Shown here piece by piece: positions 15,760 to 22,997 of a stretch of DNA of 64,000 bases. This DNA is from Achromobacter sp. Root83 (GTDB lineage: Bacteria > Pseudomonadota > Gammaproteobacteria > Burkholderiales > Burkholderiaceae_B): positions 558,984 through 622,983 of the forward strand of contig NZ_LMIU01000001.1 in the NCBI RefSeq assembly GCF_001428845.1, in the 5' to 3' direction. The number at the start of each line of letters is the position of its first letter. The first letter of the stretch is position 1. The notes beneath the pieces were generated by a model that was not told where the DNA came from, searched no databases, and was given only the letters and a program-made list of their open reading frames with translations. The position numbers and the translations under genes were made by a program.

Positions 15760-17033
15760 GCGCGGCTTCCGAAGAAGGCCAGCGCGCGCTGCAGCTCGGG
15801 CGCGTTGCGGGCGTAGTCTTCAAGGCTTTGGTTGTCGCGCACCGCGTGCCAGGCCTGGCGGATGCTCTGCACGCCGGCGGCGGGGCCGTCCGGGTGCGCG
15901 AGGATGCCGCCGCCCGACATGAACAGCAGGTCGTCGCTATGCACTGCGGCCCAGGTGGCGGGCACGGTGCCGGCCCATTGGCCGGAAGAAAACGCGGGCA
16001 TGACGGCGTCGTCGATGCCGGGCGTCAGGGACGCCAGGCAGTCGCGCGCGGAGTCGACGACCTCGCTGTCTTCCTGCGCGAATTTTCCTTGCAGGCCATG
16101 CACGTGCATGTGGTCAACGCCCGCCAGCCGCCAGAGCGTCTGATAGGCCTGGAACCCCATGCCCAGCAAGGGGTGGCGGGACAACGCGCCGTAGCCGTTG
16201 CGGTGGCCGTGCAGCGCCAGCGGGGTGCTGCGGCGCAGGGTCTGGATGGCGGAGTAGCCGCACCAGTTCAGGCTGGCCATCACGCACGACCCTTGCTCGC
16301 GTTCGATCAGGTCCGCGTGGCGGCGCATGGCGTCGGTTTCGTCGCTGATGTTGAACGCCACCATGACGTTGCGGCCGGTGCGGTCGCGGTGCGCGCGCAC
16401 CACCGCCATCACCGCGGCCACGCGCTGGGCCAGAGGGGCATGGGCGGGATTGGCGCAGACTTCATCGTCCTTGATGAAGTCCACGCCCGCCGCGCAAAGC
16501 TGAGCGACCAGGTGCGCGGTTTGTTCCGGGGACAAGCCCACGTTGGGCTTGATGATGGTGCCGACAAGCGGGCCCGTGTCCACGCCGGTGCGCGCCCGCG
16601 TACCGGCGATGCCCACTTGCGGCAGGTCGAACTGGGCGCGGTAGTTGGCGGGCAGTTCCATGCTTTCCAGCCGCAGGCCGGTCACTTCGCCCAGGTCATA
16701 CAGATTGCCGCCGACCGTGGCTGCCAGCGTGGGCAGATTGGCGCCGACGTTGGCGACGGGGAAGGCGATGCGCACCCGCGCGCGCTGGTATTTGCCCGGC
16801 ATGCCGCCGGGTTGGCGCGCCAGCCAGGCGTTGGGCAGGCTGGGCGTGCCGACGGATTCCAGGGTCTCGATGGACTCGATGCGCGCCCGCGCCCGGGCGC
16901 GCAATTCGTCCGTTTCGCCCTGCACCCGCGTGAAGGTGCCGCAGGACTGCTCGCCGGCCATGACCTCCGCGACCCGGGCGGGGTCCATGGGGGTTTCGAT
17001 CAGGTAGGTGGCGGTAAACGATTGGGAATTCAT
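15756..17033 (-). CDS. RuBisCO-like protein, OiaX-type candidate
   Basis: 425 residues of the RuBisCO large-chain fold. Residues equivalent to the RuBisCO active site are visible: Lys162 in IIKPNVGL, the carbamate lysine and metal ligands Lys188-Asp190-Glu191 (FIKDDE), His277-Arg278 (HGHRNG), His310, loop-6 Lys317 (LQGKF), Ser349, and the phosphate-binding glycines 374-376 (SGGG). The lysine two residues after Lys162 in true RuBisCO (KPK) is Asn164 here, so carbon fixation is not expected. Known relatives act as isomerases, enolases or, with a DUF1537 kinase, as 3-oxo-isoapionate-4-phosphate transcarboxylase/hydrolase giving 3-phosphoglycerate and glycolate. Its stop overlaps the kinase start (ATGA), and a VOC gene lies 34 bp upstream. 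Confidence 0.92.
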   Translation of the reverse strand: MNSQSFTATYLIETPMDPARVAEVMAGEQSCGTFTRVQGETDELRARARARIESIETLESVGTPSLPNAWLARQPGGMPGKYQRARVRIAFPVANVGANLPTLAATVGGNLYDLGEVTGLRLESMELPANYRAQFDLPQVGIAGTRARTGVDTGPLVGTIIKPNVGLSPEQTAHLVAQLCAAGVDFIKDDEVCANPAHAPLAQRVAAVMAVVRAHRDRTGRNVMVAFNISDETDAMRRHADLIEREQGSCVMASLNWCGYSAIQTLRRSTPLALHGHRNGYGALSRHPLLGMGFQAYQTLWRLAGVDHMHVHGLQGKFAQEDSEVVDSARDCLASLTPGIDDAVMPAFSSGQWAGTVPATWAAVHSDDLLFMSGGGILAHPDGPAAGVQSIRQAWHAVRDNQSLEDYARNAPELQRALAFFGSRA

Positions 17034-17067
17034 GTTGACGGTGTGCGGCGTGGCCGGGTGGGGCGTG

Positions 17068-17607
17068 TCAGAGACGGGTCAGGTCGGGGAAGGCGCGGAC
17101 CGGATCCTTGCCGTCCCAGTCCATCGAGCTTTCGCGGATCAGGTCGAACAGGCGGCCCTTGGGACCGGCCACTTCGGAAAGCTCGATCACGGTGCCCGGG
17201 TGGTACTCGGTGTCGAAATAGATGAAGCGGCCTTTTTCTCCGACCTCGCCGCTCATCTTGGGCTTGAAGCCTTGCGCCAGCAGGCGCTCCAGATCGGCGT
17301 CGTAGCTTTCGGTCCAGTAGGCGACGTGCTGCAGGCCGGTGCGGCCGGCTTGCAGGAAGTCGCGGTACATGGAGGGCACGTCGTTGCGGGTCTGGATCAG
17401 CTCGACCTGCACAAATCCCGAGTTGGCCAGGGCCACCGAGTTGTGGGGTTCGTAGCCGACGCCGTCGTACTGGTAGTTCACGATCGGCACGCGCGGGTTG
17501 TAGTACCACGGGCCCACGCCCAGCGTGGTGCTCCAGTAGTCCATGGCGGCTTCGATGTCATGCACCACATAACCGAGTTGGCGGATTTCGCCCAGAAAAC
17601 GACTCAT
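17068..17607 (-). CDS. VOC/glyoxalase-superfamily protein
   Basis: 179 residues with two beta-alpha-beta-beta-beta modules, as in glyoxalase I and methylmalonyl-CoA epimerase. IRQLGYVVHDIEAAMDYWST opens module one, which contains the Glu of VQVELIQ; module two carries LQHVAYW (His) and GTVIELSEV (Glu), the metal-ligand positions of the superfamily. The reaction is unknown: epimerisation, isomerisation or C-C cleavage of an oxo-sugar acid would all suit the context. It lies between the TRAP permease (72 bp) and the RuBisCO-like gene (34 bp) in one operon. It is not part of the OiaK/OiaX pair as I know it. Confidence 0.85.
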   Translation of the reverse strand: MSRFLGEIRQLGYVVHDIEAAMDYWSTTLGVGPWYYNPRVPIVNYQYDGVGYEPHNSVALANSGFVQVELIQTRNDVPSMYRDFLQAGRTGLQHVAYWTESYDADLERLLAQGFKPKMSGEVGEKGRFIYFDTEYHPGTVIELSEVAGPKGRLFDLIRESSMDWDGKDPVRAFPDLTRL

Positions 17608-17679
17608 GATGGATCTTTGTAAAAGAGGTGGCTAAGAGGCGCGAAGGGCGCGGCCGGGTTCAGACCCCGCCGCGTCGCG

Positions 17680-19560
17680 TCACAGGAAACCGATAGAAAA
17701 CCAGGGGAAGGCCGCGACGATGAGCAGGCCCACCAGTAGCGCGGCGATGTAGCCCCAGATCGGGCCGATGCCTTCGTTGGGATCGACGCGGCTGATGGCG
17801 CAGGCGCCGTAATAGCCCACGCCGAAGGGCGGCGCGAACAGGCCGATGCCCATGGCGAAGATCACGACCATCGCGTAATGGACTTCGTGCACGCCTGCCT
17901 GCACCGCGATCGGGAACAGCAGCGGGCCGAACAGCACGATGGCGGGGATGCCTTCCAGCACGCTGCCCAGGATGATGAAGGCCACGATGGACACCGCCAG
18001 GAAGCCGTAGCTGCCGCCGGGCATGCTGGCCATTAGGCGGGCCAGGTCGCCCGAGAATCCCGATTGCGTCAGCGCCCAGGCCATGGCGGTGGCGCACCCG
18101 ACGATCAGCATGATGGCGCCCGAGAGCGAGGCGGTTTCGATCAGCATGGGCTTTAACCGCGCCCAGTCGAAGCGGCGGTAGATCAGGATGCCGACCACGG
18201 CGGAATACACGATGCCGATGGTGGATACCTCGGTGGCGGTCGCCACGCCTTCGACCACGGCCGCGCGTATGACGAAGGGCAGGGCCACGGCGGGCAGCGC
18301 GATCATGAAGAAGCGCCCGATCTCCTTGAAGCTGAAGCGCTGCACCAGGCTCAGGTCTTCCTTGCGGTACCGCCACCACACCACCGAGCACAGCGCCAGT
18401 CCCAGCACCACGGCGGGCAGCAGTCCGCCGGTGAACAGCGCGGCGATCGACACGCCCGTCACCGAACCGATGGTGATGAGCACGATGGACGGCGGGATGG
18501 TTTCGGTCTGCGCGCCGGTGGCCGACAGCAGGGCCACCAGGTCGCCGGGCTTGGCGCCGCGCTTCTGCATTTCGGGGAAGAGCACGGGCGCGATGGCCGC
18601 CATGTCGGCGATCTTCGAGCCCGAGATGCCCGACACCAGATACATGGCGCCGATCAGCACGTAGGACAGGCCGCCGCGCACGTGGCCCAGCAGGCTGGCC
18701 AGGAACTGGATCATGGCGCGCGCCATGCCCGTCATCTCGATCAGCGAGCCCAGGAAGATGAACAGCGGCACGGCCAGCAGCATCAGGTGGGACATGCCTT
18801 CGTCCAGCCGGCCCACCATCACCACCATGGGCGTGTTGGTGCTCAGCGCCAGGTACGAGAAGGTGGCCAGCGCGAACGAGAAAGCGATCGGCACGCCGGA
18901 AAACACGGTGGCGGCGACGATGCCCACGAAGAAGATCACCAGATTCAGCTTGCCCAGGCCTGCGAACAGCGGCTGCGCCAGCCAGAACAGGGCGGCCACG
19001 GCCGCCACGCCCGCCAGCGCCATCAGCACCTGCGGCAGCGGCTGCGTGCGCAGCAGGCGGAGCAGAGCGATGACCGCCATCAGCGCCATGCCCACCGGGA
19101 TCGCCGCGGCGCGCCAGGCGTTGCTGAGTTCCAGCGCGGGCGTGATGATGAAGTGTTCTTCGTGCGCGTATTCGATGGCGGGCGCCAGGATCAGCACCAG
19201 GAAGGCCAGCGACGCGGCCAGGGCCGCGGTTTCAAGCTGCGCGCGCCGTGCCGGGCTGACGTTGTTGACCAGCGCCGTCATCCGCATGTGCTCGCCGCGC
19301 CGCAGCGCGACGACCGCGCCCAGCATGGACAGCCACAGGAACAGGATGGACGCGAGCTCGTCGGACCAGACCAGCGGACTGTGGAACGCATACCGCGCCA
19401 CCACGCCGGCGAACAGCACGAAAATCTCGATCAGCACGATGGCCGCGGCGGCGTGTTCGACCACGGTGCCCAGCACGCTGTCGAGCGCGCCGGCCGCCCG
19501 GCGCAGGGGATTGGCCGGCAGCACCGGGGCCGCGGCGTGGGGAGCGGACAGGGAGGACAT
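17680..19560 (-). CDS. TRAP transporter fused permease (DctQ-DctM)
   Basis: 626 residues. An N-terminal DctQ-like four-helix part (about 1-180; VFAGVVARYAFHSPLVWSDE, then LRRGEHMRM) is fused to a 12-helix DctM part (about 200-626; FFVGIVAATVFSGVPIAFS, LFIFLGSLIEMTGMA, SGISGSKIADMAA, LEGIPAIVLFGPLL). DctM-type proteins carry out sodium-driven symport of solute delivered by the binding protein. Fusion of the two subunits is a known variant. It lies 31 bp downstream of the DctP gene and starts the metabolic half of the operon, so its cargo is presumably the sugar acid handled by the RuBisCO-like and kinase enzymes. Confidence 0.93.
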   Translation of the reverse strand: MSSLSAPHAAAPVLPANPLRRAAGALDSVLGTVVEHAAAAIVLIEIFVLFAGVVARYAFHSPLVWSDELASILFLWLSMLGAVVALRRGEHMRMTALVNNVSPARRAQLETAALAASLAFLVLILAPAIEYAHEEHFIITPALELSNAWRAAAIPVGMALMAVIALLRLLRTQPLPQVLMALAGVAAVAALFWLAQPLFAGLGKLNLVIFFVGIVAATVFSGVPIAFSFALATFSYLALSTNTPMVVMVGRLDEGMSHLMLLAVPLFIFLGSLIEMTGMARAMIQFLASLLGHVRGGLSYVLIGAMYLVSGISGSKIADMAAIAPVLFPEMQKRGAKPGDLVALLSATGAQTETIPPSIVLITIGSVTGVSIAALFTGGLLPAVVLGLALCSVVWWRYRKEDLSLVQRFSFKEIGRFFMIALPAVALPFVIRAAVVEGVATATEVSTIGIVYSAVVGILIYRRFDWARLKPMLIETASLSGAIMLIVGCATAMAWALTQSGFSGDLARLMASMPGGSYGFLAVSIVAFIILGSVLEGIPAIVLFGPLLFPIAVQAGVHEVHYAMVVIFAMGIGLFAPPFGVGYYGACAISRVDPNEGIGPIWGYIAALLVGLLIVAAFPWFSIGFL

Positions 19561-19569
19561 GGCGCGACC

Positions 19570-20592
19570 TCAGGCCAGCTTGCCGACGGACTGCTCCAGC
19601 AAGCCCCAGGCCTCGTCGCCGAAACGGCCCTTCCACTCCTTGTAGAAACCGGCGGTGCGCAGCTGTTCCCGGAAGCTGTCGGCGGACGGCTGGTTGAACT
19701 GCAAGCCCTTGGCTTCCAGGTCCGACTGCACCGACGCGTTGAGCTTCTTGATGTCTTCGCGCTGGGCCAGGCCGGCTTCGTTGATGCCGCGCGCGACGAT
19801 GGTCTTCAGGTCCGCGGGCAGGCCTTCCCACATGCGGCCGTTGGCGATGAACCAGTAGCCGTCCCAGATGTGGTTGGTCAGGGAGCAATACTTCTGCACT
19901 TCATACAGCTTGGCGACCTGGATGATGGGCAGCGGGTTTTCCTGCGCGTCCACCACCTTGGTCTGCAAGGACGAATAGACCTCGCTGAACTGCAGGCTGG
20001 CCGGCGCGGCGCCCAATCCCTTGAACATGGAGATGGGCAGCGAGCTGACCGGCACACGGATCTTCAGGCCGTCCATGTCGGCGGCGGTGTTGACCGGCGC
20101 CTTGCTGCTGGTGGTCTGGCGAAATCCGTTGTCCCACATCTTTTCGAAGGCGTAGAGGCGCCGTTGCGCGATGGCGGCCCGCACGTGCGCGCCCAGCGCG
20201 CCGTCCATGGCGCCCCAGACCTGGCTGTAATCCTTGAACGCAAACCCGACGGCATTGATCGCGGCCACCGGCACGAGCGTGGCGATCACCAGGGCGGACG
20301 GGGTGAAGAAGTCGATGCCGCCCGAGCGCACCTGGGCCAGCATGTCGGTATCCCCGCCCAACTGATTGTTCGGGAAGATCTTGATGTCCACCCGGCCGTT
20401 ACTTTCCTTCAGGATGCGGTCGGCGGCCTCTTGGGCCCGGATGTTCAGCGGATGCGTCACCGGCAGGTTGTTGCCGTACTTGAGCGTGTAGTCCGCCGCG
20501 CGGGCAATCAGGGGAAAGCCGCCGCCCACCAGGGCAAGGGCGGGAACCGCAGCGAGGCGGCGCAGGGCACTGCGGCGTGTAAGCAGCTTCAT
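19570..20592 (-). CDS. TRAP transporter substrate-binding protein (DctP family)
   Basis: 340 residues from ATG 20592, chosen for the GGAGA site 5 bases before it rather than ATG 20604. The N-terminus LLTRRSALRRLAAVPALAL resembles a twin-arginine signal; the mature protein begins near ADYTLKYGNN. DctP blocks include VDIKIFPNNQLGGD, the conserved-arginine segment KIRVPVSS, ENPLPIIQ and EVQKYCSLTNH. The conserved Arg binds the ligand carboxylate, supporting an acid substrate. It is the first gene of the operon; its promoter lies in the 112-bp gap to the divergent LacI gene, which is rich in palindromes. Confidence 0.93.
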   Translation of the reverse strand: MKLLTRRSALRRLAAVPALALVGGGFPLIARAADYTLKYGNNLPVTHPLNIRAQEAADRILKESNGRVDIKIFPNNQLGGDTDMLAQVRSGGIDFFTPSALVIATLVPVAAINAVGFAFKDYSQVWGAMDGALGAHVRAAIAQRRLYAFEKMWDNGFRQTTSSKAPVNTAADMDGLKIRVPVSSLPISMFKGLGAAPASLQFSEVYSSLQTKVVDAQENPLPIIQVAKLYEVQKYCSLTNHIWDGYWFIANGRMWEGLPADLKTIVARGINEAGLAQREDIKKLNASVQSDLEAKGLQFNQPSADSFREQLRTAGFYKEWKGRFGDEAWGLLEQSVGKLA

Positions 20593-20601
20593 GGTTGTCT
20601 C

Positions 20602-20617
20602 CATAATCGTAGTTATG
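20602..20617. promoter_or_regulatory. Palindrome next to the DctP ribosome-binding site
   Basis: CATAATCGTAGTTATG has 5-bp inverted arms (CATAA/TTATG) around 6 bases. It sits directly before the DctP translation signals and could be one operator for the divergent LacI regulator. Confidence 0.4.
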
Positions 20618-20722
20618 ATGTTTTTTGATGTGCCACAAATACGCCAAAGCCATGCGGCAGAGTGGACGATAGTGAATAGGCGCTATCATCGTCAAACCTT
20701 ATTCATGATGGTTTTTGATGTG
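20613..20722. repeat. Two direct repeats of 20 bp, 90 bp apart, in the divergent promoter
   Basis: TTATGATGTTTTTTGATGTG (20613-20632) and a copy at 20703-20722 match at 18 of 20 positions. The 90-bp period is a multiple of three, so both copies are in the same frame; the second forms the start of the LacI-family gene (MMVFDV). Confidence 0.8.
20668..20687. promoter_or_regulatory. Candidate LacI-family operator
   Basis: GATAGTGAATAGGCGCTATC is a 20-bp imperfect dyad (6 of 7 arm positions match, 6-bp spacer) in the middle of the divergent DctP/LacI promoter region. The size and symmetry suit a LacI-family dimer. Confidence 0.55.
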
Positions 20723-21766
20723 AATAGAGAATCCTCCGAACGCAAGCTTGCCCGGCTCGCCGATGTTGCCGCGCGTGCCGGCGTGTCCACCGCCACGGCC
20801 GACCGGGTGCTGAACCGGCGCCCCGGCGTGCGCGCCGCCACCGCGCAGAAGGTGTTCAAGGCGGCCATCGAACTGGACTACCTGCCCGAGCAGGAGGTCT
20901 ACGCCACGGCCGTGCCCGACCCGATGCGGCTGGTGTTCCTGCTGCCGCGCGGCAGCAACCGCTATCTACGCATGCTGGGCGATACCGTCAGCTACGCGCA
21001 CGAGCACTTCGCGCCGCTGAACGCGAAGTGCCAGGTCGAATACGTGGAAAGCTTCAATCCCGATGCGCTGGCGCAGGCGCTGGCCAAGCATGGCAAGCGG
21101 GCCGACGGGATCGCGTTCATGGCGCTGGAGCACCCGGTGGTGCGCGAGGCCGTCAACGCCCTGGCGCAGCAGGGCGTGCCGACAGTGACGCTGATTTCGG
21201 ATATCGCCAACAGCGCGCGCACGGCGTACGTGGGCCTGGACAACCGCGCCGCGGGCCGTACCGCGGGCTACCTGATCGCGCGTTTCATCGGTTCGCGCGC
21301 GGCGCACGTGGCGCTGATCGCCGGGTCCAGGCATTACCGCGCGCACGAAGAGCGCGAAAGCGGCTTCCTGCAGCTCTACGCCGAGCAGTTCCAGGCCATG
21401 CAGGTGGTGGACCTGCGGGAAGGCTACGACGACGCGCAGCGCAACTACGAGCAGACGCGCCAGTTGCTGGAGCAATATCCGCAGCTTGCCGGCATCTACA
21501 ACATCGGCGGCGCCTCGGACGGGGTGGCGCGGGCGCTGAAAGAGGCGGGGCTGCAGCACCGGGTCGTTTTCATCGGCCATGGACTGACGCCGGATACCCG
21601 GGCATTGCTGATCGACGGCACGATGGACGCGGTCATCACGCAAAGCCCGATGGAGGCGCTGATGAGCTGCGTGCGGATCTTCAGCAACCTGCGCGACAAG
21701 CGCAGCGCGATGAACGGGGTGGAACTGGCGCGCAGCCAGGTGATCTTCCGCGAGAACCTGCCGTAG
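20705..21766 (+). CDS. LacI-family transcriptional regulator
   Basis: 353-354 residues from ATG 20705 or 20708. The N-terminal HTH (about 15-40; RLADVAARAGVSTATADRVL, then NRRPGV hinge region) is followed by a periplasmic-binding-protein-like effector domain (about 65-350, including VGLDNRAAGRTAGYL and NIGGASDGVARAL). It is divergent from the TRAP/RuBisCO-like operon and is its likely repressor, with a sugar acid or intermediate as inducer. The frame is open to 20591, but that extension has no family similarity. There is no strong ribosome-binding site, and the start lies in a 20-bp sequence that also occurs 90 bp upstream. Confidence 0.9.
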   Translation: MMVFDVNRESSERKLARLADVAARAGVSTATADRVLNRRPGVRAATAQKVFKAAIELDYLPEQEVYATAVPDPMRLVFLLPRGSNRYLRMLGDTVSYAHEHFAPLNAKCQVEYVESFNPDALAQALAKHGKRADGIAFMALEHPVVREAVNALAQQGVPTVTLISDIANSARTAYVGLDNRAAGRTAGYLIARFIGSRAAHVALIAGSRHYRAHEERESGFLQLYAEQFQAMQVVDLREGYDDAQRNYEQTRQLLEQYPQLAGIYNIGGASDGVARALKEAGLQHRVVFIGHGLTPDTRALLIDGTMDAVITQSPMEALMSCVRIFSNLRDKRSAMNGVELARSQVIFRENLP

Positions 21767-22023
21767 GCCGCGGGCCGGCTCCCCCAAAAGCACCCATGGC
21801 AGCGCCACGGGCGTATTATTTCGGCTATGGGCTCGCTCCCAGTGCGGCAGTGGGCCGGCACGCCACTGCCAACCCCGCATAAGGTTGCTCAACCAAGGTT
21901 GCTCAACATCGGCCGCCCGGGCCAGCCGGCGGACGGCCGTGAAGGCGCTGCGCCATGGATCACTTCCTGTCTGCCGTCCGCCTGGATGGCCCGGACGCCC
22001 GCAGGGCTGGGATCACGGCCCGG
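21767..22023. other. Convergent intergenic region with hairpin and short repeat
   Basis: 257 bp between the convergent LacI and methyltransferase genes. It holds a hairpin with 8-bp perfect arms GGCAGTGG/CCACTGCC at 21846-21870, suitable as a terminator though without a T-tract. A 14-bp near-duplicate AAGGTTGCTCAAC(C/A) follows at 21881-21908. No gene is supported. Confidence 0.6.
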
Positions 22024-22872
22024 TCACCGCCGGGTGATCACGATCTCCAGATACTCGCTGGGCACCACCACCGCGGAGTCGCCGGATCGATTGAACCGCT
22101 CGATCTGTGCCGTGATATCGCTGGTCAGCGCTGCCTGCGCCGCGGGTTCCAGCGCGGCAAACGCCTTCAGCAGCGGGCCGTAGTAGGTCTTGAAGACCTG
22201 CAGCCAATGCTCGGGCGAACGATAGCGGAACACGAAATGGCGGGGCTCGGCCTTGATCGAGGACGCTTGGGCCCCGAACATTTCCTCGATGCGCGCCTTG
22301 GTGCCCCACAGCGCGGGCGACTTGACGCCGGCGGGCGGAGGCAGGTGCTTGCCGATGGTCTTGAAGATCTGGCCGATGAAGCCGTCCGGCGTCCAGTTGG
22401 CCATGCCGATCTTGCCGCCGTGCTTGCACACGCGGATCAGCTCGGACGCGGCCTTGTCCTGGTCGGCCGTGAACATCACCCCGAAGGTCGACATGACGAC
22501 GTCGAACCCGGCGTCGGGGAAGGGCAGCGCTTCGGCGTCGGCTTCCTGGAATTCGATCTTCAGGCGTTCGGCGGCGGCGCGCTCGCGGGCCCGTCCCAGC
22601 AGCGCCGGAACGTAGTCGGTCGAGACCACGTCGCACCAGCGGCGCGCGGCGGCCATCGAGGCATTGCCGTTGCCGGCGGCCACATCAAGCACCTTTTGAC
22701 CGGCGCGGACATCAAGGGATTCGCACAGCTGTTCTCCTACGATCTGCAGCGTGGTGCCGACGACGGCATAGTCCCCGGAGGACCAGGTGCCCTGCTGGCG
22801 GGTCTTCAAGGCGGCCAGGTCGGGCTGTGCGGTGTCACGCACATCACTGGTGGCAAGGGAGGTCATGGACAT
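22024..22872 (-). CDS. Class I SAM-dependent methyltransferase
   Basis: 282 residues from ATG 22872, with GGAGA 6 bases upstream; the longer frame to 22956 is not supported. The Rossmann SAM-binding motif VLDVAAGNGNASMAAA, the acidic segment VSTDYVP, FQEADAEALPFPDAGFDVV and the post-motif region are of the UbiE/COQ5-like Methyltransf_11 type. The acceptor substrate is unknown. It is divergent from the SARP-type regulator gene across 125 bp, so the regulator may control it. Confidence 0.88.
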   Translation of the reverse strand: MSMTSLATSDVRDTAQPDLAALKTRQQGTWSSGDYAVVGTTLQIVGEQLCESLDVRAGQKVLDVAAGNGNASMAAARRWCDVVSTDYVPALLGRARERAAAERLKIEFQEADAEALPFPDAGFDVVMSTFGVMFTADQDKAASELIRVCKHGGKIGMANWTPDGFIGQIFKTIGKHLPPPAGVKSPALWGTKARIEEMFGAQASSIKAEPRHFVFRYRSPEHWLQVFKTYYGPLLKAFAALEPAAQAALTSDITAQIERFNRSGDSAVVVPSEYLEIVITRR

Positions 22873-22997
22873 GGTCTGTCTCCAATAGAGCGGTGGGTGC
22901 GCGGCGGCATTCACGACCATCGCGCCGGGGCATTGCAACCAGCACCGCGAAGGCATTCGCGCGCCGTGCTCCCCGATGCCTACGATAGAAACCGTCC

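Noticed and set aside
16500..17033. True RuBisCO (carbon fixation)
   Set aside because: The KPK motif is KPN, there is no small subunit or phosphoribulokinase, and the partner is a DUF1537 kinase.
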